This document shows, piece after piece, positions 1 through 9,713 of a DNA stretch of 47,211 bases. This DNA is from Actinomycetota bacterium. Its GTDB lineage: Bacteria > Actinomycetota > Thermoleophilia > Solirubrobacterales > Solirubrobacteraceae. The number at the start of each line of letters is the position of its first letter. The first letter of the stretch is position 1. Both the position numbers and the translations under genes were made by a program. Below the pieces are notes generated by a model. That model was not told the DNA's origin. It saw only the letters and a list, made by a program, of their open reading frames with translations, and searched no databases. Location: assembly GCA_016781085.1 (NCBI GenBank), contig JADDQZ010000016.1, forward strand, positions 8,845 through 56,055. Direction: 5' to 3'.

Positions 1-1
1 A

Positions 2-148
2 CCACCTGCACCGGCCGAACCGGCTGCTCCATCGCCGTCGTCGGCGCCAGCGCGTCGCACTCAAGCCGCTTTCCCTGAAACGGCCACTGGCCAGGACTCG
101 CCGCCCGCCGCCGAAGCCGCTTCCCCTTCCGAGCCCGCAGCGCCCTGA
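2..148 (+). CDS. C-terminal end of an unidentified Pro/Ala-rich protein (partial)
   Basis: The window opens inside an open frame that ends in TGA at 146-148. The 48 visible residues are almost all Pro, Ala, Ser and Glu (for example PPAPAEPAAPSPSS and PPAAEAASPSEPAAP), as in a disordered tail of an actinobacterial surface or regulatory protein. No domain can be recognised because the body of the gene lies upstream. GC-rich DNA can stay open by chance over this length, so it may not be coding. The next gene starts 72 bases later on the same strand. Confidence 0.4.
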   Translation, partial: PPAPAEPAAPSPSSAPARRTQAAFPETATGQDSPPAAEAASPSEPAAP

Positions 149-220
149 GCGCGCGCCGTTCGCAACAGCGCTTAGAGCAAGCAGAGCGGTAGCGCCACCG
201 TCGCGCTACGGTCCCGCGCG

Positions 221-550
221 ATGATCGAATTCGAGGACTTCCTCAAAGTGGACATGCGAGTCGGGCGCGTACTCGAAGTCGAGGATTTTCCTGAAGCCCG
301 CAAGCCGGCATGGAAGCTCACGATCGACTTCGGTCCCGAAATAGGGATCAAGCGCTCGTCGGCGCAGATCACCAACTACTCCCGTGATGAGCTGGTCGGA
401 CGCGACGTCGTCGCCGTCGTCAACTTCCCTCCGCGCCAGATCGGCCCAGTGATGTCCGAGGTGTTGTGCCTTGGGGCGTCCAACGAACAAGGCGACGTCA
501 TACTGCTCGCCCCGGACACCGACGTTGCACTCGGAGCCCGTATCCACTGA
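221..550 (+). CDS. csaA: CsaA-like tRNA-binding-domain protein
   Basis: This is a complete 109-residue protein matching the CsaA family, a stand-alone EMAP/Trbp111-type OB-fold (tRNA-binding domain). Family landmarks are in order: D-x-RVG near residues 11-15, FPEARKPAWKL at 23-33, DFG at 37-39, IGIKRSSAQIT at 41-51, AVVNFPPRQIGPVMSEVL at 65-82 and a final LLAPD at 95-99. The length equals the usual 108-112 residues. CsaA binds tRNA and has been described as a chaperone linked to protein export in Bacillus; the role here is inferred from family only. The ATG at 221 places the N-terminus as in known members. It stands alone on the plus strand, convergent with the lipoprotein gene that follows. 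Confidence 0.9.
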   Translation: MIEFEDFLKVDMRVGRVLEVEDFPEARKPAWKLTIDFGPEIGIKRSSAQITNYSRDELVGRDVVAVVNFPPRQIGPVMSEVLCLGASNEQGDVILLAPDTDVALGARIH

Positions 551-575
551 CTCGCGGGGGTGCGGTCAGCTCTCT

Positions 576-1103
576 CTATTCGGAGCGGGCAACTAGCGTC
601 GCTTCCTGATCCTTCCCGAACCTGATCGAATAGCGGCCAGGAGGCTGGCCTTCGATGCGAACCGCGGCTTGTTCGCCCGCTTTGACGTCGAAGTCCACGC
701 GCTGCTGACGAGTCCTCAGCACGACGCGGCGCAGGCCCGAGGTACGGTTATCCACCCGTAACTCGACGGCAATGAACGCGGGCACGACCCTGGATGCCGG
801 TGTCACGCCGTCGTCCTTCAGCACGAAAGCAGCCGGCGTCTGCATGCCTCCTTCGTCGCCCGCGCCGCCCTGCACCGACTCGCCGGCACCAGGAGCGTCC
901 GCCGGCGGATCAGGCGCGAGCGGAGCACGCGCCACCGGCCTCGCCGGGCTCGACTCGGGCTCAGCGGTCGAGGACGCTTGCGACTTCCTGGCCACCGGCG
1001 GCTGCTCTTCTTCGTTGCCGCACGCGGCCAGACCGCCAGCCGCAATCAGCGCCGCAACCGTCAGCGGAGCCGCCGCCACCTGGCCGCGGCGGAATCTTCG
1101 CAA
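576..1103 (-). CDS. putative lipoprotein with a C-terminal beta-rich domain
   Basis: From the TTG at 1103 the product has about 175 residues: a basic start (LRRFRRGQ), a hydrophobic stretch and a lipobox-like LAAC followed by GNEEEQ, which suggests a lipid-anchored exported protein. A Pro/Ala/Glu-rich linker follows. The last 70 residues (VELRVDNRTSGLRRVVLR, then PPGRYSIRFG) look like a beta-sandwich resembling cupredoxin-like domains, but no copper ligands are evident. The frame is open to a GTG at 1163; that start would overlap the upstream hydrolase gene by 40 bases and put an unusual 20-residue extension ahead of the signal. It follows the MBL-fold hydrolase gene on the same strand. Function unknown. 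Confidence 0.65.
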   Translation of the reverse strand: MRRFRRGQVAAAPLTVAALIAAGGLAACGNEEEQPPVARKSQASSTAEPESSPARPVARAPLAPDPPADAPGAGESVQGGAGDEGGMQTPAAFVLKDDGVTPASRVVPAFIAVELRVDNRTSGLRRVVLRTRQQRVDFDVKAGEQAAVRIEGQPPGRYSIRFGKDQEATLVARSE

Positions 1104-1123
1104 CCAACGGGCGGCCGGAGCGC

Positions 1124-1801
1124 TCAGAGCGAGTGATTCTCCCCTGGTGCGAGCACCAGGCACTTCGCGCTTGTCTCGGTTTCGACGTCGCGCTTGAAGC
1201 CCTGGGCATCGGTCTCGATCGGCGGGAAGGTGTCGTAGTGGACCGGCACCACGAACTTGGGCGCGACGAACTCCACCGCGGTGACGGCGTCAAAGCGATC
1301 CATCGTGTAGTGACCGCCGATCGGCACGAGCGCGATGTCAATCGGATTCCCCCGGCTCGCCGCGAGCTTCAAGTCAGAGAACAGGCACGTGTCGCCCAGG
1401 TGGTAGACGATCGTGCCGCGGAAGTCGATCACCAGCCCCGCGGGCGTGCTGGGCGTTCCCTTGGGGGTCGTCGACGTGTGCCAAGCCGGGACGAGCTTCA
1501 CCCGACCCCACTCGAACATGACCGTGCCGCCGAGATTGGGATCGAAGACTTCGACACCTTCGGCGGCGATCTCGTCGGCCACTTCCTTGATGGCCAGCAC
1601 GGGTGCGCCTGTACGCTTGGCGATCTCGACCGTATCGCCGAAGTGGTCGCCGTGGCCATGAGTCAGCAGGATCACGTCAGCCGGTACTTCTTCGGCGGAA
1701 ATGGCAGCCTTGGGGTTACCGCTGAGGAAAGGATCGATGAGGACGTCGGTCTCTCCGTCTGAGAGCAGAACCGCCGAATGCCCGAGGTAGCGCAGTTCCA
1801 T
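1124..1801 (-). CDS. UPF0173 family metal-dependent hydrolase (MBL fold)
   Basis: This 225-residue protein is a member of the UPF0173/YtkL-type metallo-beta-lactamase-fold hydrolases. The diagnostic metal motif HGHGDH is at residues 48-53. Further ligand candidates are His108 (AWHTSTTP), Asp137 (YHLGDT), His164 (GGHYTMD) and His188 (VHYDTFPP). The length matches the family norm of about 225-230. The ATG start at 1801 gives the typical MELRYLGHS beginning. Members bind two metal ions; the natural substrate is not established, so only a general hydrolase role is claimed. The gene lies 8 bases after the small gene upstream and is probably cotranscribed with it and with the lipoprotein gene downstream. 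Confidence 0.92.
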   Translation of the reverse strand: MELRYLGHSAVLLSDGETDVLIDPFLSGNPKAAISAEEVPADVILLTHGHGDHFGDTVEIAKRTGAPVLAIKEVADEIAAEGVEVFDPNLGGTVMFEWGRVKLVPAWHTSTTPKGTPSTPAGLVIDFRGTIVYHLGDTCLFSDLKLAASRGNPIDIALVPIGGHYTMDRFDAVTAVEFVAPKFVVPVHYDTFPPIETDAQGFKRDVETETSAKCLVLAPGENHSL

Positions 1802-1809
1802 GAGCTGTT

Positions 1810-2151
1810 CTAGTCGTTTTCCGTAGTGGGCTGGCCTTCGATCAGGCGGTGAGCGAGCTCAAAGCCGACGGCGACGCCGATCAGCATGCTGACGCGGCTT
1901 TCCTCTTCGACCAGACGGCGCACGTTGCCCATGCGCTCATCCGGGTCGGCAGTACCAGCCGCCTTGACCACCTCGGCCTGGTGAGCGGATCCGTACCAGT
2001 CCGCGGACCGCATCGCTTCGTCGAAGATGTGTTGAAGCTGCGTCGCGTTGGCGGAAATCAGCTTCTGCGCTTGGTCGAGCTCAGCGGGATCGGACAGCGA
2101 CTGCACCGCCGCTTCAACTTCGGCTTCTGGATAGGAGCGGCGTTGGGGCAC
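1810..2151 (-). CDS. conserved hypothetical protein, helical
   Basis: About 113 residues from a GTG at 2151 (VPQRRSYPEAEVEAAV); the frame is open to a TTG at 2175, but the extra residues look non-coding. The sequence is predicted to be mostly helical and charged, with the segment DEAMRSADWYGSAHQAEVVKA in its middle and a C-terminal IGVAVGFELAHRLIEG amphipathic or weakly hydrophobic helix. No catalytic motif is visible and no named family is recognised. It lies 8 bases upstream of the UPF0173 hydrolase and 69 bases after the rhomboid-like gene on the same strand, so a small operon is likely. Confidence 0.7.
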   Translation of the reverse strand: MPQRRSYPEAEVEAAVQSLSDPAELDQAQKLISANATQLQHIFDEAMRSADWYGSAHQAEVVKAAGTADPDERMGNVRRLVEEESRVSMLIGVAVGFELAHRLIEGQPTTEND

Positions 2152-2220
2152 AGGCCGATCATACGCGCGCCGCAACCGGAGGTGTTGCTGTGGTCGCCGG
2201 ACGGCGCGAGCCGAGAAGCG

Positions 2221-3036
2221 TCAGCGATCGGCCGTGCGCGCGAGCGCAAGGCCGAGCAACAGGCCCGTCAGCAGGCCACCCGCACCCGCCAGCACGTGAG
2301 CGTACAGGCTGGCTGCAGGCAACGCGAGCAGCAGCACGAAGGCGACGGTCAGGCCCAGCATGTCGTAGTCGTCATCGCGTTGCCCCGCGCGCCGCGCGCG
2401 CACGTCGCGAAGTGCCCACGCGCAGAGCAGGGCCAAGGCGGGCGCGTTACCGCCGGCAGCATAAGGGCCAGTCAGCGAAGCGGTGCCCGTCGCGGCGACG
2501 AGGCCGAAGCCGAGCAGCGAGCCAAGGAGATAGACCGACAGGGTTGCCCACGCACCGTGCCTACGCTCCAGCAGGCTGCCGAAGATCATGATCGCCGTAA
2601 GGGCGACCACCTGGTAGCCGATGTCGGGGTAGACGAAAGAAGCCGTGAGGATGCGCCACCACTCGTTGCCGATCACGTCGTCGACGATCAGTAGAAACCA
2701 ATCGAGCAATCCCGTCCGGAGCGCTATCGAGAGGATGAGGCTTGTGAACACCAGCGCGAGCGTGGCGATGGGCCGCTTAGGGCCAGTCGCATACTCGGGC
2801 TCGCGTTGCGGCCGAGTACGGGAGCGTCGCGACGGGGCCGGCGGTTCCTGCGGCGGCGCCGGCTTGACCGGCCGGGGCACATCCAGCGGCTCGCTAGGAC
2901 GACCCTCACGGTCGAGCTTGGGTGCGCGCTTGCGCAGCCGCTGCCCGCAGTAAGGGCATTCCGTGATGTACGGCGAAACCTCTGACTGGCAGTTGTTGCA
3001 GACGACGAAGAGATCGGGGCCGCCGGCCATGAACAT
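2221..3036 (-). CDS. zinc-ribbon rhomboid-like membrane protein, probably catalytically inactive
   Basis: The 271-residue protein starts with a zinc ribbon (Cys13, Cys16, Cys27, Cys30), then a Pro/Arg-rich linker to about residue 85, then six or so membrane segments from 90 to 266. The membrane part is rhomboid-like: EWWRILTASF at 125-134 fits the rhomboid E-x-WR-x-x-T-x-x-F motif. The segment AGGNAPALALLCAWAL at 194-209 aligns with the catalytic GASG helix, with Asn197 in place of the nucleophilic Ser. AGAGGLLTG at 250-258 aligns with the AHLGGLLAG helix, with Gly251 where the catalytic His should be; a His occurs at 247, four residues earlier. It is therefore best called a rhomboid-fold pseudoprotease. 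The ATG at 3036 or the one two codons on could be the start. Confidence 0.8.
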   Translation of the reverse strand: MFMAGGPDLFVVCNNCQSEVSPYITECPYCGQRLRKRAPKLDREGRPSEPLDVPRPVKPAPPQEPPAPSRRSRTRPQREPEYATGPKRPIATLALVFTSLILSIALRTGLLDWFLLIVDDVIGNEWWRILTASFVYPDIGYQVVALTAIMIFGSLLERRHGAWATLSVYLLGSLLGFGLVAATGTASLTGPYAAGGNAPALALLCAWALRDVRARRAGQRDDDYDMLGLTVAFVLLLALPAASLYAHVLAGAGGLLTGLLLGLALARTADR

Positions 3037-3211
3037 TCGATTCTAGGGCAGCTTCGCCGCGGCGGGAACAACTTGTGTCCCTCCCCGCGTGTGCCGCCGC
3101 GCCCTTAGGCGCGAAGACGGGCCCGCGACTTGCCATCGCGCTCGCTCTGCGCCCCTGTACAACATTGTCGGCGCGTCAGGTTTGCGCTCTGGCGGGCCGA
3201 TTCGGTGCGCC

Positions 3212-4315
3212 TCAGGCGACGGTCGCCGCGACGATCTCGCCCATGACTTCCGCTAAGTCGTGATTCGCCTCGTAGACCACCTGCTGGCGAGCCGCGCCGT
3301 TTCCGTGCGCGAGGATGTCGTTGATTCCTTCGAGCTCGGCCGCCGAACCCAGGTCCTGAGCGTGTTCGCGCATCCGGTCGTGAAGGCGCCGCGCGAGATC
3401 CTTGGTGGACACGCGCCGGCGGTCCGGCAGGTCGACTATCTCTCCGGCTAGGCCATGGCGAGCTGCCAGCCAGCGATTCTCGTCGAGCATCTCGTGGGGA
3501 TAGTGACTCAGCTTGTTGCCCGCGTCGAAGTGCTCGGAAAGCTCTTTCACCATCGCCTGTATGAGCGCCGCCAGCCCCAGCGTGTGCTCGACGCGCGTCT
3601 GCGCGTCCATCGCCCTGATCTCCACCGTCCCGTAGTTGGGATGCGGGCGGACGTCGTACCAGAGGTAGGTGTAGTCCTCGATCACCCCGGTCTCGACCAT
3701 GAAGCCGATGCGCTGTTCGTAATCGGCCCAGTCCTGATAGCAAGGCGGAATCCCGACGCGCGGAAAGGCCCTGAAGATCGGCATGCGAGTCGAAGCCAGG
3801 CCAGTCAGGTCCCCGCGCCAGAAGGGCGAGTTGGCCGACAAGGCGAGCAACACGGGTAGATGCACGCGCATGCCGTTGGCCACGTGGATCGCCTTGTCTG
3901 GATCGTCGACGGCGACATGGACGTGCAATCCGAAGATGATCTCCTGGCGCGCGACGAAGCGAAGCGCCGAGACGAGGTCGCGGTAGCGCGGGCGCGCCGC
4001 GATCCGCTGATCTTCCCAGCGCGCGGTCGGATGAGTGCCCGAGGACCCGATCAAAAAGCCATGCCGGCGCGCCGCCTCGCTGACTTCCCGGCGTAGCGCA
4101 CGCAGCTGCTCGCCTGCTTCGCGCGTGTCGACGCACGGTTGCGTCGAAATCTCGAGCACCGACTCCATCAGCTCGGGCTTGACGTCCGGGTTGCCCGCGC
4201 ATTCCTCGAGCATCGTCTCGATGGCGTTGACCAGCCCGAAGCGCTTTGAATCGAGGATCATCAACTCCTCCTCGATCCCGATGGTGAAGCTGGGCCCACT
4301 GAAGTTCGGCTTCAC
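3212..4315 (-). CDS. carboxylate-amine ligase, glutamate-cysteine ligase type 2 (YbdK family)
   Basis: This 367-residue protein is a GCS2/YbdK-type ATP-dependent carboxylate-amine ligase. The N-terminal TIGIEEELMILD (residues 10-22) is the family signature that begins the ATP/metal-binding fold, and FGLHVHVAVDD near residue 138 and YGTVEIRAMD near 228 are the usual later motifs. The length matches the family (360-380). Members have weak gamma-glutamylcysteine synthetase activity in some bacteria, and related proteins form other amide bonds; the true substrate cannot be told from sequence. The start is a GTG at 4315, a few bases before the signature, as is usual. It is divergent from the DUF2090 gene with 71 bases between. 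Confidence 0.9.
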   Translation of the reverse strand: MKPNFSGPSFTIGIEEELMILDSKRFGLVNAIETMLEECAGNPDVKPELMESVLEISTQPCVDTREAGEQLRALRREVSEAARRHGFLIGSSGTHPTARWEDQRIAARPRYRDLVSALRFVARQEIIFGLHVHVAVDDPDKAIHVANGMRVHLPVLLALSANSPFWRGDLTGLASTRMPIFRAFPRVGIPPCYQDWADYEQRIGFMVETGVIEDYTYLWYDVRPHPNYGTVEIRAMDAQTRVEHTLGLAALIQAMVKELSEHFDAGNKLSHYPHEMLDENRWLAARHGLAGEIVDLPDRRRVSTKDLARRLHDRMREHAQDLGSAAELEGINDILAHGNGAARQQVVYEANHDLAEVMGEIVAATVA

Positions 4316-4372
4316 AGAATCCGCAGACTACCCGGGATAGGATTCTTGCAACAAGCACGATCAAGACCCCGA

Positions 4373-4379
4373 GCGAGGA
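4373..4379 (+). promoter_or_regulatory. ribosome binding site fixing the GTG start at 4387
   Basis: A GAGGAG core lies just upstream of the GTG at 4387 at suitable spacing. It supports this GTG as the start of the DUF2090 gene. Confidence 0.6.
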
Positions 4380-4386
4380 GTGGCGC

Positions 4387-5316
4387 GTGGCCCTCGGCTA
4401 TCACAAGAAGCTGTACATCCTGGCCTTCGACCATCGCGGTTCCTTTCAGAAGAAGATGTTCGGCATCGCCGGCGAGCCTTCTCCGGAGGAAACCGAGCGC
4501 ATCGCCGACGCGAAGCGTCTCATCTTCGAGGGAATGGAGATCGCGGTCGAGCGTGGAGTCGAAGCGGAAGCGACCGGCGTTCTCGTCGATGAGCAGTTCG
4601 GCTCAGACATTCCCGATCGGGCCAAGGCACACGGCTTGAGCCTTTCCATGCCGGTCGAGAAGTCCGGTCAAGACGAGTTTGACTTCCAGTACGGCGAAGA
4701 TGGCTTCGCCGAGCACATCGAGAAGTACAACCCGCTCTTCGCCAAGGTGCTCGTTCGCTTCAACCCCGACGGCGATGCGGAGATGAACGCTCGCCAGCTC
4801 GCGCGACTCGAGAAGCTCGCCACTTGGTTGCACGCCAACGACCGCCTGTTCCTGTTCGAGCTGCTGGTGCCGGCCGAGCCGGCGCAGCTGGAGTCCGTCG
4901 GCGGCGACGCTGATCGTTATGACGCCGAACTGCGTCCGGAGCTGATGCGGCGGGCGATCGAAGCGATCCAGGACTACGGCGTGGAAGTCGACGTCTGGAA
5001 GATCGAGGGCGTCGACGCACGCGAAGACGCCGAGATGCTGGCGGCGCAGTCGCGTTCGGGCGAGGGGCGCGAGGGCGTCACCTGCGTGCTACTCGGCCGC
5101 GGGGCCGGCAATGACAAGGTCGATCATTGGCTGCGCCAGGCCGCGGGCGTCGACGGTTTCATCGGCTTTGCGATTGGCCGCTCGATCTGGTGGGACGCAC
5201 TGAAGGGCTACCTCGACGGCAGCACCGAGCGCGCCGACGCCGCCGAGCAGATCGGCTCAAACTACCTGCGCTTCGTGGAGGTCTACCGCGCGGCCGAGTC
5301 CGCCGCCGCGGTCTGA
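4387..5316 (+). CDS. DUF2090 family TIM-barrel protein (IolC C-terminal-like aldolase)
   Basis: A 309-residue protein matching the DUF2090 family. The opening LYILAFDHRGSF (residues 9-20) is the characteristic first strand. DUF2090 also occurs as the C-terminal part of fused IolC proteins of inositol breakdown, where it is thought to act as a 2-deoxy-5-keto-gluconate-6-phosphate aldolase. Barrel strands such as FAKVLVRFNP, LFLFELLVPAE, VDVWKIEG and TCVLLGRGAG can be followed, the last being a likely phosphate-binding turn, and GFIGFAIGRSIWW closes the barrel. There is no kinase domain and no inositol gene nearby, so the substrate is open. GTG start with a good ribosome site. Confidence 0.82.
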   Translation: MALGYHKKLYILAFDHRGSFQKKMFGIAGEPSPEETERIADAKRLIFEGMEIAVERGVEAEATGVLVDEQFGSDIPDRAKAHGLSLSMPVEKSGQDEFDFQYGEDGFAEHIEKYNPLFAKVLVRFNPDGDAEMNARQLARLEKLATWLHANDRLFLFELLVPAEPAQLESVGGDADRYDAELRPELMRRAIEAIQDYGVEVDVWKIEGVDAREDAEMLAAQSRSGEGREGVTCVLLGRGAGNDKVDHWLRQAAGVDGFIGFAIGRSIWWDALKGYLDGSTERADAAEQIGSNYLRFVEVYRAAESAAAV

Positions 5317-5405
5317 CCGATACCCCTTGGTGAGAGCTGCTAGGGCGCGAGCGTCGTCTTCGACGCCCGCGCCTGAGCGCGCGCAGGGTCTAGTCTTATG
5401 AAGCC

Positions 5406-5645
5406 ATGAGGATGCGTCAGAGCCTGAATCAGCTCGAGGAAGCCTTCGTCGAGGAGTTCTTCGAGGATCGCGAGCGTCGGCAGCAGCTTCAGCGTCACGT
5501 CGACGCCCGTTCACGCCGTCGCGAGATAGAGCGCACCCAAAAGCAGGGTTCGATCCGCTTCTTCCTACTGCTTCTCGCTCTGCTCGCCACCGCGGTCATC
5601 GTCACCGTCGCGATGTTCGAGACGCTGTACTACGTGATGGGCTGA
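5406..5645 (+). CDS. small single-pass membrane protein, hypothetical
   Basis: 79 residues from an ATG at 5406. The first 50 residues are strongly charged and probably a helical coil (QLEEAFVEEFFEDRERRQQ, then RSRRREIERTQKQG). Residues 51-75 form one hydrophobic segment (FFLLLLALLATAVIVTVAMF), so the charged part is expected in the cytoplasm. No family is recognised. It follows the DUF2090 gene by 89 bases on the same strand and is convergent with csrA. The charge pattern and hydrophobic tail make chance unlikely. Confidence 0.65.
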   Translation: MRMRQSLNQLEEAFVEEFFEDRERRQQLQRHVDARSRRREIERTQKQGSIRFFLLLLALLATAVIVTVAMFETLYYVMG

Positions 5646-5712
5646 GCACCGGGGCGGCGCTCGCCTCGTCTTATTGCTCGGTGGCGTGATCCGTCCGCCG
5701 CGACGCGCGCCG

Positions 5713-5946
5713 TCAGCCGCCTGAGCTCAGCCGCGCGAGCGCTTCCTGCACTTCGCCGCGTGCAGACACACCCGGCTTGGCGGCCTCTTGCTCGATCTCC
5801 AGGTAGACCTCTTTGCGGTACACGGGAATAGAGCGCGGAGCCTGGATCCCGATTCTCACCTTGTCACCCATGATCGACAGGACCGAGACCTCGATCTCGT
5901 CGCCGATCATGATCGACTGATTCGACTTCCTCGTCAGAACGAGCAT
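5713..5946 (-). CDS. csrA: carbon storage regulator CsrA
   Basis: The product is a 77-residue CsrA, the RNA-binding dimer that recognises GGA motifs in mRNA leaders and controls translation. The core [20 protein letters not shown], followed by [11 protein letters not shown] and YRKEVYLEI, is textbook. The C-terminal extension of about 20 residues ([17 protein letters not shown]-like) is longer than in enterobacteria. The start is the ATG at 5946, preceded by GGGAGG at 5 bases spacing; the open frame runs upstream to 5994 but the extra residues are not part of the family. No flagellar gene or fliW is in the window, although csrA is often next to these. See the finding on its leader for possible self-control. 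Confidence 0.95.
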   Translation of the reverse strand: MLVLTRKSNQSIMIGDEIEVSVLSIMGDKVRIGIQAPRSIPVYRKEVYLEIEQEAAKPGVSARGEVQEALARLSSGG

Positions 5947-6000
5947 GATGCCTCCCTGCCTCAGCATTCCCGGGGATGCCAGCCCCGGCGACATTCCTTA
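5947..6000 (-). promoter_or_regulatory. csrA leader with repeated GGA motifs and a short hairpin
   Basis: On the csrA transcript the 50 bases before the start hold three GGA triplets: two in a repeated GGAATG (complement at about 5966-5970 and 5993-5997) and one inside the ribosome site GGGAGG (5951-5956). A CCGGGG/CCCCGG hairpin (5970-5988) ends directly against one of them. CsrA binds GGA, usually near hairpins, and self-repression is known in other bacteria. The motifs are seen directly; regulation is inferred. Confidence 0.4.
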
Positions 6001-6091
6001 TGGAGCGATCGCGGCAGCTTAACTGCCTTGGACGAAATACGGAAGGGCCAAGCCCCTGATTCGCCGTCGGTTGCGGTAGTGTCCGGCGCCG

Positions 6092-6739
6092 ATGACACGC
6101 CGTTCTCTGCGTCCCCAGCTCAACCAGATCCGCACTTGGGTGCGGCAAGGCCGAACTGATGCGTGGATCGCCCACCAACTTGAAGTAACAGTGCAGCAAA
6201 TCGAGGCCTTCAAGCGCGAGCAGGCGCTCGAAGTCGATGGCGACGACGCCAACGGATTTGCCGAGGAAGTCGACTTGCGCGCCGAAGACGACGCCGCGAT
6301 CGCCGCCGAACTCGAAGCGGAAGAGCGCCGTCGGGCCGAGCAAGCCGCGCGCGAGGCCGAGGAAGCGGCTCGTAGAGCCGAAGAAGAGGCACGCCGTGCC
6401 GAAGAGGCCGCCCGCTTGGCGCTGGAAGCAGGAGCTGAAGCGCAAGGCAGCGAAGGCGACGAGTCTTCCGGGCCTGAATCCGACGAGGAGGATCCCGACG
6501 ACGCGACGCGACCACGGCGCCGTCGTCGCGGTGGCCGCTCCCGGCGCCGGACGGGCAACGCCAAGACGCTCGAAGGCACTTTCGACCACGGCGAAGAGGG
6601 CTACGGCTTGTGGCTCGATCCCGCGGTAGCCGACCACGCTGTCTATGCCGAGCACTGGGCGGGTCACCGTTCCGTCGAAGTGACGATCGACGAAGACCAG
6701 ATCGTCATCCGTCGAGCCGGATCTGTCGACGCCGACTAG
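6092..6739 (+). CDS. hypothetical protein: HTH-like N-terminus, Glu/Ala/Arg coiled coil, basic tract, small C-terminal domain
   Basis: 215 residues. Residues 8-45 (LNQIRTWVRQGRTDAWIAHQL, then EVTVQQIEAFKRE) look like a helix-turn-helix of the type that reads few bases. Residues 65-112 are a long helix rich in Glu, Ala and Arg (EAEERRRAEQAAREAEEAA), a probable coiled coil. An acidic patch (ESDEEDPDD) is followed by a very basic RRRRRGGRSRRR. The last 60 residues (TLEGTFDHGEEGYGLWLDP ... VEVTIDEDQIVIRR) look like a compact beta domain, somewhat like small OB-type RNA-binding units. No named family is recognised. It is divergent from csrA with 145 bases between and its stop overlaps the stop of the next gene. 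Confidence 0.7.
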   Translation: MTRRSLRPQLNQIRTWVRQGRTDAWIAHQLEVTVQQIEAFKREQALEVDGDDANGFAEEVDLRAEDDAAIAAELEAEERRRAEQAAREAEEAARRAEEEARRAEEAARLALEAGAEAQGSEGDESSGPESDEEDPDDATRPRRRRRGGRSRRRTGNAKTLEGTFDHGEEGYGLWLDPAVADHAVYAEHWAGHRSVEVTIDEDQIVIRRAGSVDAD

Positions 6740-7053
6740 GTGATGCGCTTGCCGCCGGCGTAGTCGGTGGCGCCCTGTAGGTAGCGACCGAACGCGGCGT
6801 CGACCACCGTGCGCGCATCCCAAGCGTACGGCTCGTCCGGCGCGACTTCCAGCGCGACTTCAGAACACCACGTCGTGCCCTCCTCGTACAGCGCGACCAG
6901 CTCTTCGCTCGTGTAAGGACCACCGAGCCGCTGACGCAGCCGAGCCTGGATCGCCGAAGTCACGCGCTCCAGTGCATCACGCTCATCTGCGGGGGCCTGC
7001 GCGAGCCGGCTCAGCCCGTCGCTCCACTGGTGCGCTGCTGTGTCGAACGGCAT
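6736..7053 (-). CDS. conserved hypothetical protein, about 105 residues
   Basis: The ATG at 7053 gives MPFDTAAHQWSDG; an upstream TTG at 7057-7059 would add only two residues. The protein looks soluble and helical, with EERDALERVTSAI-type charged helices and a central GGPYTSEELVALYEEGTTW. The latter resembles small actinobacterial proteins of unknown function found near cell-division genes, but I cannot name a family. It lies 43 bases after ftsB on the same strand, so it is probably the last gene of the eno-ftsB transcript. Its stop overlaps the stop of the plus-strand gene by four bases. Confidence 0.7.
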   Translation of the reverse strand: MPFDTAAHQWSDGLSRLAQAPADERDALERVTSAIQARLRQRLGGPYTSEELVALYEEGTTWCSEVALEVAPDEPYAWDARTVVDAAFGRYLQGATDYAGGKRIT

Positions 7054-7096
7054 GGGCAAAGGCTATAGCTCCCATGCCGTTGGCGCCGAAGCGATG

Positions 7097-7402
7097 TCAG
7101 CGCTTGTCGGCGGGCAGTCCCTTGACGATGTACGCTCGCTCCCCCGCGCGCACCATCCCTAGCAGCCGGGCTTCCCGCTCCAGCGTCGCAGCCGTCTGCA
7201 GCGCTTGCTCGCGCTTTGCCAGCTGGGCGTTGCGCGCTTTCAGCGCCGCCACTTGCGCTTGCTTGGCGTCGGCCTCGCGGTATGCGGCGAGCAGCGAGCG
7301 CGCGGGCCCGATGTACGCGTAGACGATGAGAAACAGGACCGCAAGCAGCGCCCAGCGCGCCACGCGGTCCCACTGGATCCGGGAAAGGTGTTGGGCCGCC
7401 AT
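7097..7402 (-). CDS. ftsB: FtsB/DivIC septum-formation initiator family protein
   Basis: 101 residues: a short cytoplasmic N-terminus, one membrane helix (WALLAVLFLIVYAYIGPAR, about 18-36), then a coiled coil (AAYREADAKQAQVAALKARNA, cut off before residue 70), ending in a small domain containing AYIVKGLP, which fits the FtsB/DivIC C-terminus. These proteins form the FtsB-FtsL-FtsQ/DivIB complex that activates septal cell-wall synthesis. The gene follows eno by 85 bases, the usual place for it in Actinobacteria and near mazG in Bacillus. An ATG at 7402 and a GTG one codon earlier are both possible starts. Confidence 0.88.
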   Translation of the reverse strand: MAAQHLSRIQWDRVARWALLAVLFLIVYAYIGPARSLLAAYREADAKQAQVAALKARNAQLAKREQALQTAATLEREARLLGMVRAGERAYIVKGLPADKR

Positions 7403-7487
7403 CACGCCGCTTCTTCGCTCACCTGGGTGGACGTCCTTCTCACTGAACTGCCGCTTTCAGCAAACGGCCCTCCACGGGCGCTTTACG

Positions 7488-9700
<2,213 letters not shown>

Positions 9701-9713
9701 GGTGAAGGTGGCG

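Noticed and set aside
3105-4364. 419-residue minus-strand frame over the YbdK gene
   Set aside because: Arg/Ala/Gly-rich shadow in another frame of a recognised gene.
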